A stretch of DNA of 64,000 bases from JBCCMQ01 sp039179985 (GCA_039179985.1 JBCDED010000002.1:1-64000); one strand, 5' to 3'. Positions 1-9,649 are shown, counted from the first letter of the stretch. The notes: generated by a model not told the origin, from the sequence alone. Program-made: numbers and translations.

Positions 1-1
1 C

Positions 2-2254
2 GCCCGAGGGGCGGACACGGTAGACCCATTTTCGCTGTTTGGTAGCGCTTGGCAGAACAAGTGGATTATCCTTGGTTCTACAATGCTGTTTGTCGCGGCA
101 GCGGCAATTATTCTTTCGAACATCACACCCCGATATTCGGCCACGGCCAAGGTCCTTCTGAACCCCCGGGATACACGCGTTGTGACATCCCAGGAAGTGG
201 TCTCCGGACTTGACCTAAGCGATCCCGTGATCGAGAGCGAAGTCGCTTTCATCCGCTCCAGCGTGCTGCTCGAGTCGGTGGTGCGAGACATCGGGCTCGA
301 CCGCATGCCCGAGTTCGACCCGCGAATCGTTGAGGAACCCGGGTTGGGCACAAAGCTGAACAATCTGTTCCGATCCGTCATGTTGTTTCTAAACGGGGGC
401 AGCGCTGACGCGCCTTCGGACCTTACGAATGTTGAGGGCGACTCCCAAGGTACCGAAGCCGACACGGTTGTCCCCGAAACATTGGCCGACCAGGACGCCA
501 CGGCAGCCGACAACCCCGACAATGTGTATCGCCGCGCCGTGGGCAAACTGCGTGAGTATCTGACTGTCTCGCAGGTCGGGAATTCATACGCCATTTCGAT
601 TTCTGCCAGTGCTCAGGATCCGCAGGTCGTGGCCCTGATCGTTAACAAGATTGCCGAACGGTATATCTCCTCACAGGAGGAGGAGCGTGTGGAAGGCACG
701 CGGCGCGCGGCAGACTGGCTTCAGACGCGCGTCGACGACCTAAGAGAGCAAGTGGCTGATGCCGAGGTAACGGTAGAACAGAACCGCGCAGACAAGTTGA
801 TTGCCGACGGCGGTACGTTTGACGTTACTTCGCAACAAGTTGTCGCCATGTCGAGCCAATTGGCAAGCGCGCGCGCGGACCGCGCCGAAGCACAGGCCCG
901 ATACGATCAGATCTCCAACCTTGTAGCCACTGAAGGTTTTGCCGAAGCGGCCGAGGTCCTAAGTTCGCCATTTGTCGTTTCGCTGCGAGAAGAACACGCT
1001 TCGCTGGCGCGGGAACTCGCCGGACTGTCCTCCAACATCGGTCCAGATCATCCGAACCGGCTGAGCCTGACGTCGATGATTTCCAAAGTCGAAGCCGACT
1101 TGGAGACCGAGGTTCGAAAGATCATTGAGGGCCTCGAAAACGAGGTTGAGGTGGCATCCATTCGCGAACGTTCGATCGCGTCGGACGTTCTGGCGCTGGA
1201 AGAACGGGCATCTTCCATTGCCTTGTCTTCGGTCGAAATGCGGCACCTAGAGCGCGAAGCTTTGGCGCTGAGAACCCAGTATGACACCATGCTGGCCCGA
1301 CTGAAGGAAACACGTGCGCATGTGGCACTGGCGCGCGAGGAAGCCAAGGTCATTGAATATGCCCTTCCACCGGCCTTGCCGTCCTATCCCCGTAAGAAAC
1401 TGCTGATTTCAGCGGCGGCGGTGATCGGCGCAGCACTTGGCCTCGGTTTGGCACTAATTCGTGAGCTGAGATCGACAACGTACCGGACGACCGAACAGAT
1501 CGACCGTGAGCTGCAGCTACCTGTACTGGCCGCTCTCCCTCGCGAGGGGCAGCGCTCGGCCAACTTCCTGCCGCGCAAAGGCAGAAAGTTCTTCAGCGAT
1601 GAGTTCGAGGAAAGGGTCCGTCGACTTTATATCTCTGTGATGGCGCGGGCCGGCAGTTCAGTCAGAACAATGTGCGTTACATCGTCGGTGACCGGAGAAG
1701 GCGCCAGGACCACCGCTCTCGCGCTTGCGCAAGTGGCGGCGGATATGAAGCAGCGGGTGGTCTTCGTCGACCTCAATTTTCAAGAAAGAAACCAACCTTC
1801 GCTCAATCCGCGGCGCCGCACACCACGCGAGTTGGTATCGGCATTGCGAAAGAACGGCTCGCTGAGCGCTTTTATACAGTCGAACAAATCTACGGGCTAC
1901 GATGTACTTCCGATTGGCAATCTGGACGCCGAAGTCTCGGGCACTTTTTCCGGCACGCGCTTCACGTCGATCATCAAGTATCTCGCCAAAGAGTATGATC
2001 TGGTTTTGATCGAGACACCGCCTGTCCTGGAATCGACGGAAGCGTTCGTGATTGCGCGAGAAGCGGACGCGCTGATCTACTCGGTTAGCTGGAACAGAAC
2101 CAAGGCAGCCAGCGTACGGCAGGGCTTGTCGTCGCTTTTGGACCTCGGGATGGTGCCCGCCGGGATCGTGCTGACCAATGTAGACCGGGCGCGGATTGAC
2201 GATTTGTATCAGGCGCCTCAACCAATGGCAGTCCAAGCTGGAGGCGTCGCGTGA
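2..2254 (+). CDS. Polysaccharide chain-length determinant / BY-kinase-like protein, 5' partial
   Basis: Inner-membrane Wzz/GumC-type protein that controls exopolysaccharide chain length and export. The reading frame is open to the window edge, so the true start lies upstream; an ATG at 83 falls inside the first membrane segment and is not a believable start. Visible order (numbered from that ATG): first membrane segment at the edge, Wzz-like beta/alpha part, long coiled coils (about 210-420), second membrane segment (about 437-457), then a cytoplasmic kinase-like domain (about 500-700). The nucleotide-binding motifs are degraded: the Walker A stretch reads GEGARTT with Ala541 where Lys is expected, and the Walker B Asp is Glu644 (LIETPP); A' Asp563 is kept. 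There is no C-terminal Tyr cluster, only one Tyr near the end. It overlaps the export gene by 4 bases, so they are co-translated. Family assignment is firm; loss of kinase activity is inferred. Confidence 0.9.
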   Translation, partial: ARGADTVDPFSLFGSAWQNKWIILGSTMLFVAAAAIILSNITPRYSATAKVLLNPRDTRVVTSQEVVSGLDLSDPVIESEVAFIRSSVLLESVVRDIGLDRMPEFDPRIVEEPGLGTKLNNLFRSVMLFLNGGSADAPSDLTNVEGDSQGTEADTVVPETLADQDATAADNPDNVYRRAVGKLREYLTVSQVGNSYAISISASAQDPQVVALIVNKIAERYISSQEEERVEGTRRAADWLQTRVDDLREQVADAEVTVEQNRADKLIADGGTFDVTSQQVVAMSSQLASARADRAEAQARYDQISNLVATEGFAEAAEVLSSPFVVSLREEHASLARELAGLSSNIGPDHPNRLSLTSMISKVEADLETEVRKIIEGLENEVEVASIRERSIASDVLALEERASSIALSSVEMRHLEREALALRTQYDTMLARLKETRAHVALAREEAKVIEYALPPALPSYPRKKLLISAAAVIGAALGLGLALIRELRSTTYRTTEQIDRELQLPVLAALPREGQRSANFLPRKGRKFFSDEFEERVRRLYISVMARAGSSVRTMCVTSSVTGEGARTTALALAQVAADMKQRVVFVDLNFQERNQPSLNPRRRTPRELVSALRKNGSLSAFIQSNKSTGYDVLPIGNLDAEVSGTFSGTRFTSIIKYLAKEYDLVLIETPPVLESTEAFVIAREADALIYSVSWNRTKAASVRQGLSSLLDLGMVPAGIVLTNVDRARIDDLYQAPQPMAVQAGGVA

Positions 2255-3552
2255 CGTATTTCAACGCCACCCCAAGGCTCGGTGTGTCGCTTCTTGTAGC
2301 CACCGTGCTCGCAGTGCTTTCGCCAGTAGGTGCTGAAGCCCAGACGCAATCGGCACAGTCGTCCTCTGAAGCCTACCGCCTAACCGTCGGCGATCGGGTC
2401 AGCGTAATCGTTTTGGGAGAGGATGAGGTTTGGGAGGCCACCGTTGACTTGGATGGTGTGCTGAGGCTTCCGCTCATCGGACGCTTGAAAGCGGAAGGCG
2501 TTTCACTTGATGAGGCCGAGGCCGCAATTAAGGACACGATAGCGGACACCGGCGTCTACGTGTCGCCCAATGTCTCGGTCTCCATCCTGGATTATGCCCC
2601 GGTCTTGGTGTCTGGCGCCGTAAGGGCGCCCGGCACGTTTCCGTTCCGGGCCAACATGACGGTCGAGGCTGCGGTTGGCCTTGCTGGAGGTCCGGCCATT
2701 GTTTCAAGCGACGACTCCGGAGCACTTCTTACAGCCCGGACGCTTGCAGGAGACCTTGTCGATGTCGAGACAAACATTCAGCAGACAGCTATAAAACTGG
2801 CGCGTGTGGAAGCACAACTCGAAGATCAGGCGGACTTTGATGTCGATCTGACGTCGTTTATCCCGAGTGCGCGATTGGACGAAGAGTTGGTGGCGCACAT
2901 CATCTCCCGCGAACGGGCCATTTTGGCGAATGTTCGGGAATCGTCCAAGGAACTGATCCAGCTTCGAAATACCGAACTCGAAGAAACAGAGAACCAAATC
3001 CAGCTGCTGCTGGAACGGCGTGACGTTCAGAATGACTTGATTGCATTGCAGGTAAAAGAGCGGGAGATTGTCGAGGATCTTAGGACACGCGGCCTGCAGA
3101 CCCGGGGCGCCATCAGCGCACTTGATCGTACTGAAGCCAGCAGTGAAGCGCGGCTTCTGGAGATTGACGCGGCTTTGTCTCAGACCCGCGCCCAAAGAGC
3201 AGATATCGCTCGCGCATTGACACAGTTTCGACTGGATCAGCGGGTGGAACTGCTTGCAAACTCCAACCGGTTTCGCGGAGAACTTGAGCTTCTTCTCTCG
3301 AAGCGTGAAACGTTAATCGAAAAGAGCTTCCTGCTTGGGGACACATTCGCCACGGCTCTGCAGAGCGAAACCGACCCACAGATCGTGTTCAGCGTCAGGC
3401 GCCGGCAAGATGGGACCGTCAGAGAGATACAAGCTTTGTCGAGCGATCAGGTACGACCAGGCGATGTGATTCAGGTTGGGTTTGGCTCGGTTTCGTTGGA
3501 AGTTGAAGCGGCAGCGCTACAAGGGGATACAGAGAAAGCAGACTCACCATAG
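2251..3552 (+). CDS. Outer-membrane polysaccharide export protein (OPX/Wza/GumB-like)
   Basis: Periplasmic/outer-membrane export component that works with the Wzz-like protein encoded just upstream. GTG start at 2251 overlaps the upstream stop (GTGA). An N-terminal signal peptide (about 1-30, ending GAEA) has no lipobox Cys, unlike Wza. Residues 40-80 form the poly-export domain (YRLTVGDRVSV...), followed by an SLBB-type domain (about 112-150, VSGAVRAPGTF). Residues about 165-365 are long charged coiled coils, and the tail (about 370-430) resembles a second SLBB-like fold. The long coiled-coil insert resembles ExoF-type rather than classical Wza proteins. It is the last gene of the export pair; an AT-rich gap follows. 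Confidence 0.88.
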   Translation: MTYFNATPRLGVSLLVATVLAVLSPVGAEAQTQSAQSSSEAYRLTVGDRVSVIVLGEDEVWEATVDLDGVLRLPLIGRLKAEGVSLDEAEAAIKDTIADTGVYVSPNVSVSILDYAPVLVSGAVRAPGTFPFRANMTVEAAVGLAGGPAIVSSDDSGALLTARTLAGDLVDVETNIQQTAIKLARVEAQLEDQADFDVDLTSFIPSARLDEELVAHIISRERAILANVRESSKELIQLRNTELEETENQIQLLLERRDVQNDLIALQVKEREIVEDLRTRGLQTRGAISALDRTEASSEARLLEIDAALSQTRAQRADIARALTQFRLDQRVELLANSNRFRGELELLLSKRETLIEKSFLLGDTFATALQSETDPQIVFSVRRRQDGTVREIQALSSDQVRPGDVIQVGFGSVSLEVEAAALQGDTEKADSP

Positions 3553-3656
3553 TGAGTGGGGAAATTAAGCGCTAGGAACCAGAGCCATAGGTCGCGGCAA
3601 AACAATTGTCGGGGACATGATTGGGTTTTTCGCAAAGTTCAGGTCCCCTCAATTCT

Positions 3657-3662
3657 TATAAT
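3657..3662 (+). promoter_or_regulatory. Possible -10 box ahead of the acyltransferase
   Basis: A perfect TATAAT lies in an AT-rich 167-base gap between the export gene and the acyltransferase, about 58 bases before the first possible start. No convincing -35 hexamer is seen 17 bases upstream, so this is a weak call. Confidence 0.25.
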
Positions 3663-3719
3663 ACGAAAAAGCGCAAAAAAATTAACAACCAACAACTTTG
3701 ACGACAAGCAGGCACCTTT

Positions 3720-4867
3720 TTGAAATTCACAATTCCTGACGATACCGACAAAGTGCAGTTATCGGATCCAAAGCCTCTGAAAGCGGCGCAATCTATGCCC
3801 GCTCTCTTTACGGTCGGCCCGGACCGCTACTCAGCAGGCACTCACATAAGCTTCATTCATTACCTCCGCGGCTTTGCTGCCATGCTCGTCGTGCTGCATC
3901 ACACTTTGCAATCCCGCAGTGCCTTCGCTCAGCCGCCTAAAATCGAGACCGACTTCGGCACCGCAGGTGTCCTAATTTTCTTCGCTATCAGTGGCTTTGT
4001 CATGGCCTACGCCTGTCGTGACACTCCCCCCCGCCAATTCCTCCTTCGCCGGGTTGTCAGGGTGGTCCCGCTCTATTGGCTCATGACGCTCGTCTTTTTT
4101 TTGTCTTTGCTTTCAGAAAGGATCTGGCTGGAGGCGAACCCCTACGGCGTTTTGACGAACTGCTTTTGTCTTTGGGTTTCATCCCACACTACAGTAGTTC
4201 GGCAGAAGGCCAGATCTGGCCTATTCTCGTTCCAGGTTGGACGCTGAACTACGAAGTGTTTTTCTTCGCACTTTTCTTTCTTGGGATCGTGGGTGGCCGT
4301 CCCGTACTCCTTACAACGCTGGCCATCTTTGTACTTGTCACGCTAGGTCAGCTCTCCCAAAGCGACAGTGCGGTTTGGATAACCTGGACAAATGAGATCC
4401 TTTTGTTCTTCGCGATTGGCATTCTTATTGCAGAAGCCTGGAAGAAGGTGGATCTTTCATCCCATGTGTGGGCGTTTTATCTTGGCATAGCGCTCTTGGT
4501 TCTTTGCGCCTTCCCGGCGCTGCCCCCACAGATAGTACATCCGGCAATGCACATTTCTGTAATCTTGACCTTGATCGGAACACTTGCTCTTCAAGATCGG
4601 TATCCCGAAACGAAGTCACGCCTGCTTTCTGTACTCGGGGATGCCAGCTATTCGATCTATTTGTCCCATACCATTCTCATGATCGTTCTCTTCGAAGCAC
4701 TGGCTCAGCTTAGCCTAGAAGGCGTCACGCAGTTCGTTGTGGTCACGGCGACAACCGTCGTCGCATGTGCTCTGGTTGGCGTTTTGATACACTGGACTGT
4801 TGAGCGCCCGATGACCCGGAACCTAAGGAAAAGGTTTGTTTCTGGCGAGCGTTCCGAAGGAGCATAG
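3720..4867 (+). pseudogene. Acyltransferase-3 family membrane protein, frameshifted
   Basis: Acyltransferase-3 (OafA/ExoZ-like) proteins are multi-pass inner-membrane enzymes that O-acetylate or O-succinylate polysaccharides. The N-terminal half (3720 to about 4160) holds the family hallmark HYLRGFAAMLVVLHH and the RRVVRVVPLYW segment. The second half, in another frame from about 4160 to 4867, continues with FIPHYSS, PGWTLNYEVFFF and further membrane segments to a normal C terminus (VERPMTRNLRKRF). Adding one C beside position 4160 would join the halves without a gap (NPYGVLTN then LLLSLGFIPHY), so the break is a single-base deletion or a sequencing error. The start is uncertain: TTG at 3720 or ATG near 3796. 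Everything else looks intact, so the damage is recent or artefactual. Confidence 0.8.
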
Positions 4868-4937
4868 GTCATTCAACGGATGGACATCTCCGACAGGGCT
4901 GCACACAAGCCTTCTGTCAGCCAGTCGCCGCGCCATT

Positions 4938-5882
4938 CTATCTGAGCGACAGTATTTTTTCGGGACTTGCCTTCCCTAGGCAAAGATCCCGAATGGCGCA
5001 CCAGTTCCCGCGCACACGCCCCCTTCGGTCTATCCACGGCTCCGGCCAGAACAGCTTGGCATGGTTTGACAGGAAGTTCCGGCACGACAATTTCAAACCA
5101 AACTGGGCCTGTATGGATCCCTTCTTCCAAAGGTAAAAGGGATTGACGATCTGACTGTAACCTAGTCGGTCGCCACGCTTCTCGCGCCCGCGCTTGACGC
5201 CGCAGTGAACTCCAATAAACCCGTCGGTCACGATCTTCGGTCCAGGAATGCGAGAAGAAAAATCAATGTCTTCCAACCAACCATAGAGTGGCAGGCGTTC
5301 GTCAAACCGGATGTCACCTATGCTTGCCGTACGAAATGCCATGTTGCATCCATAAAGCCCCATTCTGCTGGCTAGTTTCTTGGGTGAGGACGCGCATGAG
5401 AGCGCATCCGGTTCGTTATCCCACTCCTCGACCGTCCGTACTGCCAAGTCAGGCTCAATACCCGGTCCGCCGATTCCGTCGGCAAGTAGCTTTCCCGTAA
5501 GTCCGGCCAAGTCGGGAAAGACCTCAAACGCGCGCGCAACTCCGGCAAGTGCGTATTTCGACGGCACATAATCATCATCCAAGAAAACGACGATGTCAGA
5601 GTCGCCCAGAACCCGATCCATGCCATGGTTCCGCTGCGAAGGTAGACCCTTGCGGGCGATCACCACCTCCGGGTCGTCTGACAAGACCTTGTCCGGTGCC
5701 CGGTCGATAAGTGCTTCCCATGACTTCGGTACGTCTCCGGTCTCTGTCACCGAAAAGACGATCCTGTGTGGCCTGTGGGTCTGCGTTATAAGCCTGCGCC
5801 AGAGCGTTTCGAGGCATTCTGGCCTGCCCAACGAACTTACAACAACAGCTATTCGAGGAATTTCTTTTGATGCTAATGACAT
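4938..5882 (-). CDS. Family 2 glycosyltransferase
   Basis: GT-A fold glycosyltransferase that probably adds a sugar to the polysaccharide repeat unit. The N terminus has the GT2 opening IAVVVSSLGRPECLETLWRRL, and FLDDDYVP is the DxD metal/nucleotide-sugar site near residue 100. The later GWLEDIDFSSR segment carries the ED motif typical of the acceptor side. ATG at 5882 is preferred over the in-frame TTG at 5894. It is convergent with the acyltransferase and the only minus-strand gene in this part of the cluster. A short broken reading frame ends just upstream on the same strand, as if a former operon partner had decayed. Donor and acceptor cannot be read from the sequence. Confidence 0.85.
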   Translation of the reverse strand: MSLASKEIPRIAVVVSSLGRPECLETLWRRLITQTHRPHRIVFSVTETGDVPKSWEALIDRAPDKVLSDDPEVVIARKGLPSQRNHGMDRVLGDSDIVVFLDDDYVPSKYALAGVARAFEVFPDLAGLTGKLLADGIGGPGIEPDLAVRTVEEWDNEPDALSCASSPKKLASRMGLYGCNMAFRTASIGDIRFDERLPLYGWLEDIDFSSRIPGPKIVTDGFIGVHCGVKRGREKRGDRLGYSQIVNPFYLWKKGSIQAQFGLKLSCRNFLSNHAKLFWPEPWIDRRGRVRGNWCAIRDLCLGKASPEKILSLR

Positions 5883-5900
5883 AGCTTTACTCAATCGAAC

Positions 5901-6256
5901 TCACAAACAAGGGACGGTCCCCGGCCAGAGTATCGGGTACGGATGATGGTCGGGCAAGCCCTTTTTCAATTGCGCAACGCTTTCAAGCCACCTCTTCGCG
6001 ACCAAAGGCGCCGTTGGATACAAACTCTGCGGATGACCTCCACTGTGCACGACCGAAACCGACCCAAGAGGTTTTTTTGCACGCAGACACCAAGCAAAGG
6101 TCGCATGCATGGAAATTCGAACTATCTCTCACCAGTTGAAAAGCTAAGTATCGGAACAAAAGACTTACGAGCAAACTGCGGCGTCACCCTGGCGACCGTC
6201 AGCCCATCAAAGACAGGAAGAGGCCAACCATAAATGCGTATTCCAACAGCGCGCAT
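5901..6256 (-). pseudogene. Possible remnant of a small gene upstream of the GT2 gene
   Basis: Two minus-strand reading frames look protein-like and join end to end. One runs from an ATG at 6256 (MRAVGIRIYGWPLPVFDG...) to a stop at 6122; the other is open from about 6129 (EIVRISMHATFAWCLRAK...) and stops at 5901, a few bases before the GT2 start region. One frameshift near 6125-6130 would merge them into about 118 residues. I recognise no family. The rest of the gap (6257-6384) is AT-rich and looks like divergent promoter DNA, with nothing else definite. Confidence 0.3.
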
Positions 6257-6384
6257 GCTGCCAGGCGCGATAGACTTACTTGAAAAGATAGATTCTTGCC
6301 GGCACATCACTAACTTTTTCAGATGATGACAAGGCGATAATCCATTGACTGTAGATTGAAGTTTTTTTTGAGATTGATCAAAAC

Positions 6385-7767
6385 GTGACTCTTACCGATC
6401 GAGGTTCCCGTCCCCTGCAGAACGATCGAACGACCGTCCGCCAATCGTCCGTAGCGGTGCTCGGTGCCGGTCCTGCGGGTATTGCTGCCGCCCACAGTCT
6501 AAGCCTCAGAGGGAAGTCGGTCACCGTGATCGATCGTGAGCCTCGTGCGGGAGGCACCCATAGATCTTTCAACATTGGACAGTACACCTTCGACTCCGGA
6601 AGTGTGTTTTTTGAGCAGAACCATCCTCTTTTTGAGATGTTTGACGGTCTGCGGGAACTGTGTCCATCCATAAGGCGCAAGCAAGGAAGAATAGCTCCGG
6701 ACGCGTCAGTTCAGCACTATCCGTTCAAGCCCCAGGAAGCGCTGCGCTGGCGTTTCGACAAGCAAGTCCTCGCAGCATTTGAACTGGCAACCCGGTCAAC
6801 AAACCAAGAACTTCCCCCGGACGTCGAAGCGCTCTGTGTTTCCCGACTAGGCCGTACGATCTACGAAACGACGGGACTATCTTACTATATCAGAAGGTTC
6901 AATCGGGAGGATCCCGCCGAGATTGACGCGATTTTCTTCGATCGCCGTATGAATTTTGTGCTCAAGCGCTCCAGGATCTCTGCGCTGGTCAAGGGCCAAC
7001 TCCAGAACACGCTGGGAATGTCCACTCAGCCCACGGCAAAACCGCCGCTCCTCGTGCGCCCATTGGAAGGATTTGAAGCTCTGTACGGCAGGGCAAGGGA
7101 AAAGCTTGAAGCCAAGGGCGTCGTGTTCAAATTCAATTCCGATGTAGAGGGAATTGTCCGTGGCGATGGAATGTACCAGATCCATACCTCAGACGGGATT
7201 GTCGAGGCAGAGGATGTGGTTGGCGCAATGCCGCTAGACCACTTGCACAGATCCGCTTTTGGTGAAGGGACCGGTCTGGAGGGCATTGACCTTATAACAC
7301 TTTTTGTCAGTGTTTCGGATGTTCCAGGTTTCGACGGGAATGTTCTTTTCAACTTCCACGAGAAGGGACGCTGGAAACGTGCAACCATTTATTCCCGGAT
7401 TTACGGTCGACAAGCTGATCGCGACTACTTCGCAGTAGAGATTACAAACCGGCCCGAAAACGCGCCGGATGCAGAAGCGGAGTTTGCGCGGTTCAGGGAA
7501 GATGTTAGGGATCTGGGACTTTTTGCACCAGATCTTCGGCTGGAAGGCTTCGACATTGTAAGAGACGCCTACCCTCTTTACCGGAAAGGATGCCAGCACC
7601 TGATTGACCAAGGCATCGCAAGGCTGAAGGATCTGGGCATCCACCCCGTGGGCCGGCAAGGGCGCTTTGATTACCTGCCTATATCTGCAACAGTCATCAG
7701 TAAGACTCGGGCGCAGTTGTCCGAGACCGGATTGTTAAAAGCCGAGACCGATGTCAGTGAGACGTGA
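6385..7767 (+). CDS. FAD-dependent oxidoreductase (UDP-galactopyranose mutase / amine-oxidase-like)
   Basis: Flavoprotein with an N-terminal Rossmann dinucleotide-binding motif (VAVLGAGPAGIAAAHSL, about residues 23-39) followed by a GG doublet (REPRAGGTHRS), as in UDP-galactopyranose mutases and protoporphyrinogen-oxidase-like enzymes. The GTG at 6385 is the only sensible start. At 460 aa it is longer than typical UDP-galactopyranose mutases, and no conserved mutase C-terminal motif is obvious, so the substrate is open. The stop overlaps the next gene by 17 bases, implying coupled translation with the secreted glycoside hydrolase. In a polysaccharide locus it most likely modifies a sugar nucleotide; that is inference. 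Confidence 0.75.
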   Translation: MTLTDRGSRPLQNDRTTVRQSSVAVLGAGPAGIAAAHSLSLRGKSVTVIDREPRAGGTHRSFNIGQYTFDSGSVFFEQNHPLFEMFDGLRELCPSIRRKQGRIAPDASVQHYPFKPQEALRWRFDKQVLAAFELATRSTNQELPPDVEALCVSRLGRTIYETTGLSYYIRRFNREDPAEIDAIFFDRRMNFVLKRSRISALVKGQLQNTLGMSTQPTAKPPLLVRPLEGFEALYGRAREKLEAKGVVFKFNSDVEGIVRGDGMYQIHTSDGIVEAEDVVGAMPLDHLHRSAFGEGTGLEGIDLITLFVSVSDVPGFDGNVLFNFHEKGRWKRATIYSRIYGRQADRDYFAVEITNRPENAPDAEAEFARFREDVRDLGLFAPDLRLEGFDIVRDAYPLYRKGCQHLIDQGIARLKDLGIHPVGRQGRFDYLPISATVISKTRAQLSETGLLKAETDVSET

Positions 7768-9526
7768 ACTTCGTTCTTTGTGCAGGTGGCGGATCGGCGG
7801 CCCTGCTCTGAGCTATCAGATTGGCACGTTTTCAAGAGCACTTGCGCTAGTGGGCTTGTGCCTTTGGACGGCCGGATCCGTATCCGCGGACTCAAAAAAG
7901 CTGCCCGATCTCGTCGGGCCCGATCTTGCGTCCGCGTCCAACTTCGGACACGGCTGGAAAAGAGACCTTTTCAACGACGCCGGCAATCTGGGTATCACGG
8001 ACTTTCGCGACATCATCTACTGGTCGCTTGTCGAGCAAGAGCCTGGACAGCTTGTCTTTGCCGACCCAAGGACAAACTATCCAGCGCGACTAAAGGAAAT
8101 CGACGCCCGGATGAGCCTCACGCTGAACTGGGGCAACGATTTTTATGATGATGGGCACACACCGCACTCGCAAGAAGCCCTTGAAGCGCTTGGGCGTTTT
8201 GTCGTTGCTGCGCTCGATGCCTATCCCAGGATCACAGCGGTCGAAGTTGGCAATGAGTTCAACGGTTCCAACTTCGTCACGGGCCCGGTTCTCGACGCAA
8301 AGCGCGAGAAGCGCGCTGCGGCTCATTTCGAATTGCTGAGAGCGGTTTCGAACGCCGTAAATGCAACCCATCCTGAAGTGCGTGTGCTTGGCGGAGCCGC
8401 CCATTCTGTCCCGGGCGGATATCTTTGGCCGATCATAGATCTTGGCGGTGCGGAATATATGGATGCCTTCGTCTTGCACCCCTATACCACCCCTCCGGAA
8501 CAACTCGCACGCCAGATTGATGTGCTGAGGCGGCACGAAGGAATTGCAGAATTGCCCGTTCAGGTGACGGAATTCGGCACCAAGAACCGGCTTGCTGCGC
8601 CCGGCTTCCTACTTAGAATGTACTGCGCGATGTCGCTCTCGGGCGTAGAGCGGGCCGCTTGGTACCCTCTCAATGACCGTGGCGATGAGTTGATTCCCCT
8701 TATAGATCCGATCACCGGCCAACCTACGTCAGTGGGAAAAGCATACGAACGCGTGCAATCAACTCTTGTCGGCCTGCCCGTCCAGAACGTTAGTCCAGAC
8801 CCATATACTTACGGCTGCAAGTTTGGTGACAACTTCATGGTGATTTGGGGAGAACCGCGCCAGCTCACTGTGGCAAACGGCATTGAGGTTCGAAATCCCC
8901 AAGGGGTGCGCCTGGATCCCGCAGTCTTGCGGCTTTCAATCGCTAACCCGCTGTTTCTGGCCTCAGACCAACCGCTTGAGTTCGGAAAGAACGTTAAGTT
9001 GTCCGAAAACAAGATCCTGGCGGACAGTTTTCACCAATTTGCCTATCCGACCGAAGGCGAGCGTGTCAGCCCCAGCGATGGGTTTGTTCGCTTCGCCCAG
9101 CGTGGGGAGCGCCCCGTACGGCTATACACCATGCCCGGACAAGAGGCGCAGGGGACGCCGTGGACCCCCTACCTCGGAAACAAATACATCCGTCCCGTTC
9201 GAGTAACCGCGGATACTTTGGTTCCAGGAAGAAACGGAGACGAGACAATCGCGGTCGTCCACCGCTACTTGGCCGAACAATCCCAGAATGTGGCAATCGA
9301 GGCGACTTGGACGCCCAGTGACAAAAGCAGTGACGGGATTGACATCGAAGTGACGCTCGATGGCGTACTCCTGCACGGCGCATCGAAAGTGAAGGAAGAA
9401 CATCGCTTGTCTCTTCCCGAGATAGAACTTCAAGAAGGTCAAACCCTTGAGTTCATTGTCGGTCCCGGCGAGGAAACCGTTGGGGATATCACAGACTACC
9501 GGATAACGCTTCGCAAGGTTGACTGA
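7751..9526 (+). CDS. Secreted glycoside hydrolase, clan GH-A (GH39/GH5-like)
   Basis: Predicted exported TIM-barrel glycosidase. Residues about 25-47 form a hydrophobic signal segment (ALALVGLCLWTAGSVSA) after an Arg-rich start. The clan GH-A acid/base motif is seen as VGNEF (Glu169) and the nucleophile as VTEFGT (Glu274), both at the expected strand ends, with HPYTTP between them. The barrel ends near residue 345; the remainder (to 591) is beta-rich and its last about 90 residues resemble a carbohydrate-binding module of the CBM60/xylan-binding kind. It overlaps the flavoprotein gene by 17 bases. Hydrolases inside polysaccharide operons often trim or release the cluster's own polymer; substrate unknown. 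Confidence 0.78.
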   Translation: MSVRRELRSLCRWRIGGPALSYQIGTFSRALALVGLCLWTAGSVSADSKKLPDLVGPDLASASNFGHGWKRDLFNDAGNLGITDFRDIIYWSLVEQEPGQLVFADPRTNYPARLKEIDARMSLTLNWGNDFYDDGHTPHSQEALEALGRFVVAALDAYPRITAVEVGNEFNGSNFVTGPVLDAKREKRAAAHFELLRAVSNAVNATHPEVRVLGGAAHSVPGGYLWPIIDLGGAEYMDAFVLHPYTTPPEQLARQIDVLRRHEGIAELPVQVTEFGTKNRLAAPGFLLRMYCAMSLSGVERAAWYPLNDRGDELIPLIDPITGQPTSVGKAYERVQSTLVGLPVQNVSPDPYTYGCKFGDNFMVIWGEPRQLTVANGIEVRNPQGVRLDPAVLRLSIANPLFLASDQPLEFGKNVKLSENKILADSFHQFAYPTEGERVSPSDGFVRFAQRGERPVRLYTMPGQEAQGTPWTPYLGNKYIRPVRVTADTLVPGRNGDETIAVVHRYLAEQSQNVAIEATWTPSDKSSDGIDIEVTLDGVLLHGASKVKEEHRLSLPEIELQEGQTLEFIVGPGEETVGDITDYRITLRKVD

Positions 9527-9649
9527 CGGCGCGCTACCTGAGAAAGCAGGCGAACATTCATTGAAAGCGGATTGGCGATCGGTGGCCCGGTCGGGCTGGC
9601 TATTTGTCCGCTTTCCAAGAGCGCATACGGTTTGGGACGTGGGGAAGCG

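Noticed and set aside
1670..1690. Walker A region first read as an active BY-kinase site
   Set aside because: The essential Lys is Ala and the Walker B Asp is Glu, so activity cannot be assumed.
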